Of a DNA stretch of 33,441 bases, positions 16,707 to 24,525 are shown piece after piece. The notes below the pieces were generated by a model. It made no database searches. It was not told where the DNA came from and saw nothing but the letters and a program-made list of their open reading frames with translations. Source of the DNA: Rhodothermus sp. (GTDB lineage: Bacteria; Bacteroidota; Rhodothermia; Rhodothermales; Rhodothermaceae). Made by a program: the position numbers and the translations under genes. The DNA lies in assembly GCA_026989375.1 (NCBI GenBank), contig JALSJJ010000011.1, positions 1-33,441 on the forward strand. The letters are read 5' to 3'. How positions within the stretch are numbered: position 1 is the stretch's first letter; the number at the start of each line of letters is the position of its first letter.

Positions 16707-17528
16707 ATGCTGCCTGTCCCTGCGACGCGCCATGAGCCGCTGATTATTCAGCTTGATGCCCTGGGCTTCGAAGCGTTCTGGGAAGAGGCCGATCATCTGA
16801 AGGCTTACATGCCTGCCTCGCAGTGGCGAGCGGCCGTCCGCGAAGCCGTGCGTGAGCTACTGCGTCGCCAGGGCCTGTCTGATGAAATCGAAGTCCGTAC
16901 GATCGAACCGGAAAACTGGAACGCCCAATGGGAAGCACAATTGCGACCCATTGCGGTGGGACCGTTTCTGATCAAACCGAGCTGGCATGCCGTTCCCGAA
17001 GCCTACGCCACGCACATTGTGCTGGAGATCGATCCGAAAATGAGCTTCGGGACCGGTTACCACGAAAGTACCCGGCTGGTCCTGCAGATGCTGCCCGATT
17101 GTGTGGAGCCGGGCGCTCGCGTGCTTGATGCCGGTACCGGCACGGGCATCCTGACCATCGCCGCGCTGAAACTGGGGGCCAGCTCGGCCATCGCGTTCGA
17201 CATCGATCCCTGGGCCGCGGAAAACGCGCAGGAAAACTTTGCCCGTAACGGCGTAGCCGATCAGGTCGAGTTCCGGCAGGGATCGATTGAGGTGGTGCCC
17301 GAATGCGGTTTCGATCTGATCCTGGCCAATATTCATCGGCGCGTCCTCTGCGCGTTGCTTCCGGCCTTTCGGGAAAAAGTACATCCTACCGGCTACGTAC
17401 TGCTTTCTGGACTGCTGCGCGAGGAGCGCGAGCTGATGCTGGAGGCAGCCGCCGCGCACGATCTGGAGCCACTTCGCGAAGCGACGGAAAATGCCTGGTG
17501 GGCTGTCATGCTGAAACGATCGGTCTGA
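16707..17528 (+). CDS. prmA: Ribosomal protein L11 methyltransferase
   Basis: SAM-dependent enzyme that trimethylates ribosomal protein L11. Signatures: FGTGYHESTRLVLQML, the SAM-binding VLDAGTGTGILTIAALKLGA, AFDIDPWAAENAQENFARNG and the LANIHRRVL block that corresponds to the NILxxVL motif of PrmA. With the ATG at 16707 the protein is 273 aa, slightly shorter than many PrmA at the N-terminus. Alternatives are GTG at 16704 or TTG at 16671, the last giving a short overlap with the repeat-protein gene; the frame is open back to 16611. ppx/gppA follows 4 bp after the stop, so the genes are probably co-transcribed. Confidence 0.92.
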   Translation: MLPVPATRHEPLIIQLDALGFEAFWEEADHLKAYMPASQWRAAVREAVRELLRRQGLSDEIEVRTIEPENWNAQWEAQLRPIAVGPFLIKPSWHAVPEAYATHIVLEIDPKMSFGTGYHESTRLVLQMLPDCVEPGARVLDAGTGTGILTIAALKLGASSAIAFDIDPWAAENAQENFARNGVADQVEFRQGSIEVVPECGFDLILANIHRRVLCALLPAFREKVHPTGYVLLSGLLREERELMLEAAAAHDLEPLREATENAWWAVMLKRSV

Positions 17529-17532
17529 AACC

Positions 17533-18456
17533 GTGCGGCTGGCCGCGATCGATCTGGGTACCAACACGGCGCTGCTCCTTGTGGCTGAAATAACCGACGG
17601 TCAGCTTCGGCCCTGCTATGAGGCCGAACGCTTCGTGCGGCTGGGGGAAGGGCTTGAACGTACAGGCCGGATCGGCCAGCCCGCACTGCGGCGGCTGCGC
17701 CGTACCCTGGAAAGCTACCGGGAGACGCTGAAGCGCTGGGCTGTTGAAACGTGCCTGGTGGTCGCTACCAGCGCTACGCGGGAAGCACGGAATGCAGCGG
17801 CCGTGGCCAATGTAGTGCGCGAAGTGCTGGGAACGGAGCTGGAAGTCATTTCTGGAGAAGAAGAGGCGCGATGGAGCCTGGCCGGAGCGCTGGCAGCACC
17901 CGGCATGCCTGCCGGACCCTGGCTGGTTGTGGACATCGGCGGAGGATCAACCGAGCTGGTGATAGGTGCATACCGAGCTGAAGGTGCACCCGCCATTTCA
18001 TTTGTCCGAAGTCTTCCGCTGGGCACCGTACGTCTGACCGAACGCTGCTTTGCGACGTTACCTCCAGCGCCTGAGGCTATTGCCGACGCGCAGCGCCAGA
18101 TTCGGGCAATGCTGGCGGAGGTAGAACTGCCGCCGGTGGCCGCGTCGTGTGTGCTGGTGGGTGTGGCCGGCACCTGCGTGTCGCTGGCGGCGCTGGAAAC
18201 GCGCCGTTTTCCGCTGACATCGTCGGTTGTGCTGCCGCGGACAACCGTGGCTGCCTGGTGTGAACGGCTACTGCAGATGCCAACGGAAGCAGTACGTGCC
18301 CTCTGGCCGGAGCTGCTGCATGGTCGGGCCGACGTGCTCCCGATGGGTGCTCTGCTCCTCTATGAAATCATGGTATGGGGTAACTGGCCGGTCTGCCATG
18401 TCAGCCCGTTTGGTTTGCGCCACGGCCTGATGCTACGCCATCTGGCCCTCCGCTGA
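17533..18456 (+). CDS. Ppx/GppA-type exopolyphosphatase / guanosine pentaphosphatase, short form
   Basis: ASKHA-fold phosphatase of 307 aa starting at GTG 17533. Signature segments are AIDLGTNTALLLVAE (phosphate-1 loop), RLGEGLERTGRI, ATSATREARN, EVISGEEEARWSLAGAL, the phosphate-2 motif VVDIGGGSTELVIG, LPLGTVRLTERC and GVAGTCVSLAAL. The C-terminal HD-type domains of long Ppx enzymes are absent, as in short Ppx forms. The family removes terminal phosphate from polyphosphate or pppGpp in the cytoplasm; which one cannot be told from sequence alone. It sits between prmA and mrp on the same strand. Confidence 0.9.
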   Translation: MRLAAIDLGTNTALLLVAEITDGQLRPCYEAERFVRLGEGLERTGRIGQPALRRLRRTLESYRETLKRWAVETCLVVATSATREARNAAAVANVVREVLGTELEVISGEEEARWSLAGALAAPGMPAGPWLVVDIGGGSTELVIGAYRAEGAPAISFVRSLPLGTVRLTERCFATLPPAPEAIADAQRQIRAMLAEVELPPVAASCVLVGVAGTCVSLAALETRRFPLTSSVVLPRTTVAAWCERLLQMPTEAVRALWPELLHGRADVLPMGALLLYEIMVWGNWPVCHVSPFGLRHGLMLRHLALR

Positions 18457-18524
18457 GACGGAACAATTCGCGCAGCCTGCGGTCCCAGACACGCTATCTC
18501 GAAGCAATCGGAAACGTACGCGCC

Positions 18525-19628
18525 ATGCCCACCCCCCAGGAAGTGTTGCACGTATTGGCCCGCGTTGTCGAGCCAGAGCGCGGCCGCGACATCGTCCGCC
18601 TCAAGATGGTGCGAAATCTTCGCGTCGAGGATAGCCGCGTTTCGTTTACACTGGTTTTGAAACGGCCTGATACCGACTTTGCCCGTCAGGTGCCTGAACA
18701 GTGCCGAAGGCTGCTACAGGAAGCGTTCGGATCAGATCTGGAGGTGAAGATCGAGACCGATACTGAAATGATCGGATTGGAAGTGCAGGGAGGCGGTCCC
18801 ATGCCCTCGGTGCAGCCTGAGGGCGTATTGAACTTCATTGCAGTAGCCTCTGGTAAAGGCGGGGTGGGCAAAAGTACGGTGGCTGTCAACCTGGCGGTGG
18901 CACTGGCCCAACAGGGATACGACGTGGGCCTGCTTGATGCTGACATCTACGGGCCCTCGGTGCCCACCATGTTCGGCGTACGTGACGAGAAACCCCGGGT
19001 CAATGAGCAGCGCAAGATTGTGCCGCTGATGCGGCACAACGTGCGATTGCTCTCAATGGGCTTCCTCGTCAATCCTGAACAGGCTGTGATCTGGCGGGGG
19101 CCTATGGTGGCCAAGGCATTGCGGCAATTTCTGGGAGAGGCCGACTGGGGCACGCTCGATTACTTGATCTTGGATCTGCCACCGGGGACAGGCGATGTGC
19201 CGCTAACCATCGTGCAGTCTATTGCCTTGACCGGTGCCATCATCGTTTCGACACCCCAGCCGGTGGCGCTGGCCGATGCCCGCAAGGGCGTGGCAATGTT
19301 CCGTAACGTGCAGGTGCCTGTACTGGGCATTGTCGAGAACATGGCCTACTTCTCACCACCAGATCTACCCGATCGCAAATATTACCTTTTCGGACGAGGC
19401 GGTGCGCGCCGGCTGGCCGAAGAGCTGGATGTACCCTTCCTGGGCGAGATTCCCATTGAGGAGGCTGTGCGGGAAGGGGGCGACACCGGCAAGCCTATCG
19501 TGCTGGCCGATCCCGAAAGTGCTTCAGCACAGGCTTTCTACCGGCTGGCCGAGCAGGTAGTCGAACAGGTTAACTTGCGCAATGCCGAGCAGCCGCCCAC
19601 GCAACGGGTTGAAGTTCTTTATCGCTAA
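18525..19628 (+). CDS. mrp: Mrp/ApbC/NBP35-type Fe-S cluster carrier ATPase
   Basis: A 367-aa P-loop NTPase that carries and delivers Fe-S clusters in the cytoplasm. Residues about 1-85 form a MIP18/DUF59 domain (PTPQEVLHVLARVVEPERGRDIV). The ATPase domain has the deviant Walker A ASGKGGVGKSTVAVNLA (110-117 core), LLDADIYGPSVPTMFG, LILDLPPGTGDVPLT and ENMAYFSPPDLPDRKYYLFGRGG. The CxxC found near the last motif in some Mrp proteins is missing here and replaced by PPDLPDRKYY, a form I associate with Bacteroidota members. A NifU-type scaffold gene follows 65 bp later, supporting the Fe-S role. Confidence 0.94.
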   Translation: MPTPQEVLHVLARVVEPERGRDIVRLKMVRNLRVEDSRVSFTLVLKRPDTDFARQVPEQCRRLLQEAFGSDLEVKIETDTEMIGLEVQGGGPMPSVQPEGVLNFIAVASGKGGVGKSTVAVNLAVALAQQGYDVGLLDADIYGPSVPTMFGVRDEKPRVNEQRKIVPLMRHNVRLLSMGFLVNPEQAVIWRGPMVAKALRQFLGEADWGTLDYLILDLPPGTGDVPLTIVQSIALTGAIIVSTPQPVALADARKGVAMFRNVQVPVLGIVENMAYFSPPDLPDRKYYLFGRGGARRLAEELDVPFLGEIPIEEAVREGGDTGKPIVLADPESASAQAFYRLAEQVVEQVNLRNAEQPPTQRVEVLYR

Positions 19629-19693
19629 CCCGGCAACAATTCGTCAGCTAAGGGGTTTTTTTCTTTCGAGCAGAAGACGCAACAGTGCGCATT

Positions 19694-19984
19694 ATGGCCG
19701 ACACGAAACCCACGCATGCGGCAGGCCCGCTGGCGCCTAACGATCCTGAACTGCATCGCCGTATCGAAGAGGCGCTCGACATGATTCGCCCTTATCTGAT
19801 GACCGACGGAGGATCGGTACGGTTACTGAACGTCACCGAAGATTATGTGGTCGAGCTGGAGTTGCTGGGCGCCTGCGGAACCTGCCCGATGAGCTTGATG
19901 ACGCTTCGCGCCGGGATCGAGCAAGTGCTCAAGCGGGCCGTTCCCGAAATCACGCGCGTCGAAGCGGTTCAGGCTACCAGTTGA
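19694..19984 (+). CDS. NifU C-terminal-domain Fe-S scaffold protein
   Basis: Small 96-aa protein starting at ATG 19694 (a GTG at 19685 is less likely). It is a NifU C-terminal domain (Nfu type) with RIEEALDMIRPYLMTDGGSVRLL and the cluster-ligating Cys pair GACGTCPMSLMTL (Cys61, Cys64). Nfu proteins hold a [4Fe-4S] cluster between two subunits and pass it to apo-proteins. Placement right after mrp and before a strong terminator suggests the two act together. A 12-bp palindrome ATGTGGCCACAT follows the stop immediately (19985-19996). Confidence 0.93.
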   Translation: MADTKPTHAAGPLAPNDPELHRRIEEALDMIRPYLMTDGGSVRLLNVTEDYVVELELLGACGTCPMSLMTLRAGIEQVLKRAVPEITRVEAVQATS

Positions 19985-20010
19985 ATGTGGCCACATCAGC
20001 TTAGACGAAT

Positions 20011-20036
20011 GCCCTGGCACCGGTCAGGGCTTTTTT
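20011..20036 (+). terminator. Intrinsic terminator after the NifU-domain gene
   Basis: Stem GCCCTG (20011-20016) pairs with CAGGGC (20025-20030) around an 8-nt loop and is followed by TTTTTT (20031-20036). It closes the plus-strand run that ends with mrp and the NifU-domain gene, 27 bp beyond the stop codon. Confidence 0.9.
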
Positions 20037-20265
20037 GTTGAATTACGTAGCGGCTCTCGAAGCATCTATGTGGATTCGTCGGCGATGGTTGAAACGTTGA
20101 GACCACAGGCGTCGATGTAACTGGTTAAGGTGCAAATGGACCACGGATGCAGCTTTGACCACGCTATTCTCAAGCTGCTGATTTGACGGAAACAGTATGA
20201 TTGCCCTGTGATCTCTGTTCGGTGGTAAACCAGGTAGGTCAAAGGGTAGCTGATCAGGTGCAGCT

Positions 20266-20829
20266 TCAGGGCCTTTCAAGGTGCAGCCGCGGCACAAAGC
20301 GCCAGCGACAACCGGGTTCGGCCACCAACGAGCGTCCCAGCGCAAAGCGGATTTGATAGACATAGGATCGGTCAGGAGACAACACCAGCGTCACCGGCAG
20401 GGCCAGCGTGTCGGGCTCGACGTGCAACGTGCCGCCTGCGTTGGGGCCAAAACGAACCGACACGTCAGAGAGCCAGATCCATAGCGTGTCGTATCGGCCG
20501 GGGGGAACGGGAACCCCTTCGAGCAGGGGCCAGGCATGGAGGGAAGTGGCAGTGAACGTCAGGGTACGGTGGGTGGGCGGGAGTGGAAGGCGTGTAGCAT
20601 CCGGGCGCTGCAGGGCGAGCAAGTGTAGCGTCAGCGTGAGCGTCTGAAAGGGAGCGGGAAGTACTGTATCGGCCTGGAGCGTGAGGGTCAAGCGTGCTGG
20701 CAGGAGGGTGGTATCAGGTACATACGGGACGGCCGGACGGGGCGGCGCCATAACGATTTCTCGGGCGCCTCCACAACCTACCATCAGTCCGGTCATCAAC
20801 AGCGCGATCAGGTATCCACAGCGGCCCAT
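20266..20829 (-). CDS. Lipoprotein, possibly DUF4382-like beta-sandwich domain
   Basis: A 187-aa lipoprotein with signal GYLIALLMTGLMVGC (lipobox MVGC, Cys19), then a Pro-rich spacer and a mainly beta domain. The segment LEGVPVPPGRYDTLWIWLSDVSVRF followed by a beta strand with LPVTLVLSPDRSYVYQIRFAL resembles DUF4382 proteins, where a pAGxY turn precedes paired strands; I consider this similarity moderate. The start overlaps the DUF2461 gene by 22 bp, so it is probably translated from the same messenger. Role unknown; the anchor predicts an envelope location. Confidence 0.75.
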   Translation of the reverse strand: MGRCGYLIALLMTGLMVGCGGAREIVMAPPRPAVPYVPDTTLLPARLTLTLQADTVLPAPFQTLTLTLHLLALQRPDATRLPLPPTHRTLTFTATSLHAWPLLEGVPVPPGRYDTLWIWLSDVSVRFGPNAGGTLHVEPDTLALPVTLVLSPDRSYVYQIRFALGRSLVAEPGCRWRFVPRLHLERP

Positions 20830-21503
20830 CCGAATTCCAGCAGGGGCAATACGGTTTCAGCAAACTGAACGACGGTCTGCGTAAAGTCGCGGCGCAGCAA
20901 GGCTTCGTCCGACACGTCCCGGGATACCAGGAAGGAATGCCATCGCAGGTACGGGGCCACCGGACTGTCGGCGGCCTCCTCGAAGCCCCGGGGCATGCGC
21001 TTGAGCATTGTATCGGTCTCCAGCGTCAGGTCATGGGCTTGGAGATGACGGACGAGCTCCAGAAACGTTTCGTTCTCCTGCAGCATGCGCTGACGCCAGC
21101 GACGAAGAAAGGCGGGTTCGGGCTTCCAGAATCCGGCCCCCAGAAACGAAGCCCCGGGCTCCACATGAATGTACACCACGCCCAGATCGCGCCGGCTGCC
21201 TGTGCGGGAGAGTACAGCTCCGATGTGCGTTTTGTAAGGACGTTTGTCTTTCGTAAAGCGCGTATCCCGGTAAATGCGGAACAGTCCTCGCTCCGGGTCT
21301 CCACGCAACGGCAGCCCTCTTCGTGCCAGTTGGCGTCCTACCTCAGCTATCAGGCACTGCATGGGCCAGCGCACTTCATCTTCGTAGATTGCCTTGCGCG
21401 GTTTGAACCAGTCGCGGCGGTTGTGTTGCTTCAGCGCTCGCAGAAAGTCCAGCGCCTGCGGCCGAAAGCCCGGGAACGGTGGAAAGTCGGAAGAAAACGT
21501 CAT
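20808..21503 (-). CDS. DUF2461 family protein
   Basis: A 231-aa protein matching the widely conserved DUF2461 (TIGR02453) family: FLRALKQHNRRDWFKPRKAIYE near the start, RIYRDTRFTKDKRPYKTHIGAVL in the middle, then VYIHVEPGASFLGAGFWKPEP and a C-terminal LKRMPRGFEE. No signal peptide or membrane segment, so probably cytoplasmic. Biochemical function of the family is unknown to me. It overlaps the upstream M20 gene by 4 bp and the downstream lipoprotein gene by 22 bp, placing it in the middle of a compact operon. Confidence 0.92.
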   Translation of the reverse strand: MTFSSDFPPFPGFRPQALDFLRALKQHNRRDWFKPRKAIYEDEVRWPMQCLIAEVGRQLARRGLPLRGDPERGLFRIYRDTRFTKDKRPYKTHIGAVLSRTGSRRDLGVVYIHVEPGASFLGAGFWKPEPAFLRRWRQRMLQENETFLELVRHLQAHDLTLETDTMLKRMPRGFEEAADSPVAPYLRWHSFLVSRDVSDEALLRRDFTQTVVQFAETVLPLLEFGWAAVDT

Positions 21504-22702
21504 GCTGCTGCCTGCAGGTAGCGCCAGGTCAGGTAGGCCATAAAGCCTGGAGCGATACGCAGCGCCTCTTCATCGATGGTAAAGCGGGGGGTGTGTAGTC
21601 CGTGTACGATGCCTTTTTCTGGATTACCGGTGCCGATGCGGTAGAAACATCCCGGGCGTTCTTTCAGGAAATAGGCAAAGTCTTCACTGGCAAACCAGGG
21701 TTCGAGTTCGACTACCCGGTCAGGGCCCACATATTCGCGGGCGGCTTCGCGCACAAGCTTTGTGGGTTGTTCATGGTTGTAAAGGGCCGGGTAGCCTATC
21801 ACAATCTCCACGTCGGCCTGAGCGCCAAAGGCGCGTGCCGTCTGTTCGGCAACCCGCCGGATGAGTGCGTGCGCTCGAAACCGCCAGTCTTCGTCCATTG
21901 CCCGAAACGTCCCTTCCAGGCGCACCGTAGTGGGGAGCACGTTCGTGGCCCCTTCGGCCAGCACCCGTCCGATTGAGAGCACCGTGGGCACGTCGGGTGG
22001 TGCGTTGCGGCTGACTACGGATTGCAGCGCTACGATGATGTGGGCGGCTACCAGCACGCCGTCGGCTTCCAAGCGATGCGGGGCGGCGGCATGGCCCCCT
22101 TCGGCATGAACCGTGATATAGAGTTCATCGGCCGAGGCCATGTACATGCCGCTACGCACGCCGATAGTTCCGATCGGCAGGTCCGGCTGCACGTGCTGGG
22201 CAAAGACAGCGGACGGGGCCGGTATGCTATCGGAGGCCTCCAGCACGCCTTCGCGGATCATGGCCTGGGCCCCGCCGGGAAGTTTTTCTTCACTGGGCTG
22301 AAAGACCATGCGCACCTGGCCACGCAGCCGATCGCGCAGGCGCGACAGGATCATGGCCGTACCCAGCAGCGAAGCTGTGTGCACGTCATGCCCGCAGGCG
22401 TGCATCTTGCCTGGATGGCGCGAGCGAAAGTCAAAGTCGTTTTCCTCCTGAATAGGCAGGGCGTCCATATCGGCGCGGAGCAGGACGGTCGGGCCGGCTT
22501 CGGTGCCGCGCAATGTAGCCACCACGCCGGTGCGGGCTACACCGGTCTGGAGCTCCACGTCCAGCGGCCGGAGCGTTTCGACTACCAACCGGGCTGTTTC
22601 GTACTCTTCAAAGGCCAGCTCCGGGTTTGCGTGAATGGCGCGACGGAGCCGGAGCACTTCTGGAAAGACTTCCTCACTCAGGCCCTGAATCTCACGCAGC
22701 AT
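21500..22702 (-). CDS. M20D-family metal-dependent amidohydrolase (N-acyl/hippurate hydrolase-like)
   Basis: A 400-aa amidohydrolase of the peptidase M20D group, which removes acyl groups from amino acids or related amides. Motifs include LRADMDALPIQEE, the metal site GKMHACGHDVHTA (Cys103, His105), QPSEEKLPGGAQAMI (Glu138/Glu139), His170 in VFAQHVQPD, the lid-domain GGHAAAPH, ASEDFAYFL and the closing LHTPRFTIDEEAL. Length is typical. No signal peptide is visible, so it should be cytoplasmic. It sits 9 bp after the M28 peptidase gene; a plausible (inferred) division of labour is extracytoplasmic peptide cleavage by the M28 enzyme and intracellular deacylation here. Confidence 0.92.
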   Translation of the reverse strand: MLREIQGLSEEVFPEVLRLRRAIHANPELAFEEYETARLVVETLRPLDVELQTGVARTGVVATLRGTEAGPTVLLRADMDALPIQEENDFDFRSRHPGKMHACGHDVHTASLLGTAMILSRLRDRLRGQVRMVFQPSEEKLPGGAQAMIREGVLEASDSIPAPSAVFAQHVQPDLPIGTIGVRSGMYMASADELYITVHAEGGHAAAPHRLEADGVLVAAHIIVALQSVVSRNAPPDVPTVLSIGRVLAEGATNVLPTTVRLEGTFRAMDEDWRFRAHALIRRVAEQTARAFGAQADVEIVIGYPALYNHEQPTKLVREAAREYVGPDRVVELEPWFASEDFAYFLKERPGCFYRIGTGNPEKGIVHGLHTPRFTIDEEALRIAPGFMAYLTWRYLQAAA

Positions 22703-22711
22703 AGCCGTTGC

Positions 22712-24448
22712 TCAGTTAAAACCGGTTCCGGTGACCGGTGGGCGGTTGTCCTGGTTGGCCACCTGCCAGGCTGTCCCAAAAATGAGCCGTACGATGCGTG
22801 CCATGCGGTTGTAGTCAATCTTGTGGGGTTCGTCATCTACGCCGTGATAGTCTTCATGGGTACCGGTGAAGAAGAAGATGAACGGGATGCCGTGTTTGCC
22901 GAAGTTCCAGTGGTCCGAACGGGCATAGAACCGGTTAGGGTCGTCTTTGCTGTTGAAGCGTTCATCAAGCACAAGGTGCGTACCGGTGATTTCGTTCACG
23001 CGCAGGTTGATCTCATGCAGTTCCTGTGAGATCAGGTGTGAGCCAATGATGTACACGTAATTGGAGTCGCCTTCCCGGGAGGGATCATGGCGGCCGATCA
23101 TGTCGATGTTCAGGTTTGTTACCGTCTGTTCGAGTGGGAAGACCGGCTCATGGTCTGTGTAATAGGCCGAGCCGAGCAGTCCCTTTTCTTCGCCCGACAC
23201 GTGCAGAAACAGGATGGAGCGGCGGGGGCGGTAGCCATCGCGGACGGCCTGCATGAAGGCTTCGGCGATTTCGAGCAGGGCAACGGTGCCCGTTCCGTCG
23301 TCATCGGCGCCGTTGTAGATGCCATCGCCTTCAGCCGTCGGATCGATGCCCACGTGGTCGTAGTGGGCTGAAAGGACCACCACTTCGTCTTTCAGGAGCG
23401 AGTCAGCGCCTTCGATGTAGGCCAGCACGTTTTCGGTCTGAGCCTGATAGGTTTCCTGTATAAGCTGGCCGTGGATGGTAACTTCAGGCACGGCAAAAAC
23501 GACCGGCTGCCGGCTTTTGTCGATCTGCTGTTGCAGTTCGGCAATGGTGTAGCCGCTTGGAGCCAGCAGCGCATCGGCCATGCGGCTGCTGATCACCCAG
23601 ATGGGCGGAAGCTGGAAGCCTCTCGATTGGGGTGGGGTAAGTGAGAGGCGGCCAACGCGGGTACGCACCCGCAATGCAGCGCGGGTAGCACGCTCGGCCA
23701 ACGATTCGGTTGTGCGTGGGGAACGATCGCCTACCAGGAGTACCCCTGCCACGCCGGCCTGCAGGGCCTGGCGCAGCTTGAGGAATGGTTGGGTTGTCCA
23801 GCGTGAAGGTTGGCCGTTTGGCGTCAACAGGCTGGTTGAGTCGTTTGCCATCGGCTCATCGGCGAGGATCATCAACCAACGCCCCGTTAGCTCAATGCTG
23901 TCGGCCGCCAGCGCGGCGTAGTCGTCGTAGCCCAGCGTCGAATCGGCAATGCCGTAACCGCCGAAGACCAGACTGCCGGCGCTTTCAGGTCGGGCACCCA
24001 GCCACAGGTAGCCATTCGGATCGGCTTGGTCCGGACCGAACGACAGCACGGTCAGCGTGTCGCTACCTTGAAGTGCAATCAGTTGGGCTTCCTGCAGCCG
24101 CTGACCATAGACAGTGAAAGGCTGAAAGTAGGCTTCGGGCGCATAGGGATGATCGGGTTGCAGCGTGCCGGCAGGTTTGAGTCCCAGCTTGCGGTACTGG
24201 CTGGCCAGGTAATAGGCGGCCAGCTTCTGGCCACGCGTGGTGGTTTCGCGCCCTTCGAAGTAGTCCGAGGCCACGATGAACAGATGGGCGGCCAGCTCCT
24301 CCGGCGTAATGGTAGCCTGGTAGCGCTGCACAAGGGCTGGATTGGCAAACACCGTGGGCGTAGGAGCGGGGCGTTGGCTCTGGGCCTGCAGCAGCAGGGG
24401 CCAGCCCAGAAGCAATATCCAGAGGATCACAGGAATGCGTCGTGGCAT
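22712..24448 (-). CDS. Exported M28-family zinc aminopeptidase with PA-like insert
   Basis: A 578-aa exported peptidase. The signal peptide is residues 1-23 (VILWILLLGWPLLLQAQ). A PA-type region lies about 150-330 (GGYGIADSTLGYDDY; AGVAGVLLVGDRSP). The catalytic M28 domain (about 335-560) shows the di-zinc ligands: His362/Asp364 in SAHYDHVG, Asp382 in NGADDDGTGT, Glu420/Glu421 in SGEEKGLLGS, Asp449 in NIDMIGR and probably His535 in EDYHGVDD. M28 enzymes release N-terminal residues from peptides, usually outside the cytoplasm. It heads the M28-M20-DUF2461-lipoprotein cluster and lies 77 bp downstream of the DUF58 gene. Confidence 0.93.
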   Translation of the reverse strand: MPRRIPVILWILLLGWPLLLQAQSQRPAPTPTVFANPALVQRYQATITPEELAAHLFIVASDYFEGRETTTRGQKLAAYYLASQYRKLGLKPAGTLQPDHPYAPEAYFQPFTVYGQRLQEAQLIALQGSDTLTVLSFGPDQADPNGYLWLGARPESAGSLVFGGYGIADSTLGYDDYAALAADSIELTGRWLMILADEPMANDSTSLLTPNGQPSRWTTQPFLKLRQALQAGVAGVLLVGDRSPRTTESLAERATRAALRVRTRVGRLSLTPPQSRGFQLPPIWVISSRMADALLAPSGYTIAELQQQIDKSRQPVVFAVPEVTIHGQLIQETYQAQTENVLAYIEGADSLLKDEVVVLSAHYDHVGIDPTAEGDGIYNGADDDGTGTVALLEIAEAFMQAVRDGYRPRRSILFLHVSGEEKGLLGSAYYTDHEPVFPLEQTVTNLNIDMIGRHDPSREGDSNYVYIIGSHLISQELHEINLRVNEITGTHLVLDERFNSKDDPNRFYARSDHWNFGKHGIPFIFFFTGTHEDYHGVDDEPHKIDYNRMARIVRLIFGTAWQVANQDNRPPVTGTGFN

Positions 24449-24525
24449 GGCCGGTTCAGGATAGAAGTTACAGATCGAAACGACCTTACTAAGATAGCAT
24501 CCCTTCCGTATCGATGCATGGCCTT

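Noticed and set aside
19626-19665. Terminator between mrp and the NifU-domain gene (GGGGTTTTTTT)
   Set aside because: There is a T run, but the only stem (AACCC with GGGTT) is 5 bp with a ~20-nt loop, starting at the stop codon itself; too weak to call.
20037-20265. Possible minus-strand extension or small ORF after the lipoprotein gene (a frame ending near 20065 reads protein-like at its end)
   Set aside because: No credible start, not in frame with the lipoprotein gene, and the composition is not coding-like over most of its length. I treat the ~230 bp as an intergenic spacer following the terminator.
22022-23029. Long plus-strand open frame opposite the M20 and M28 genes
   Set aside because: It spans two well-supported minus-strand enzyme genes with complete motifs and has no family features; it is a shadow frame caused by high GC content.
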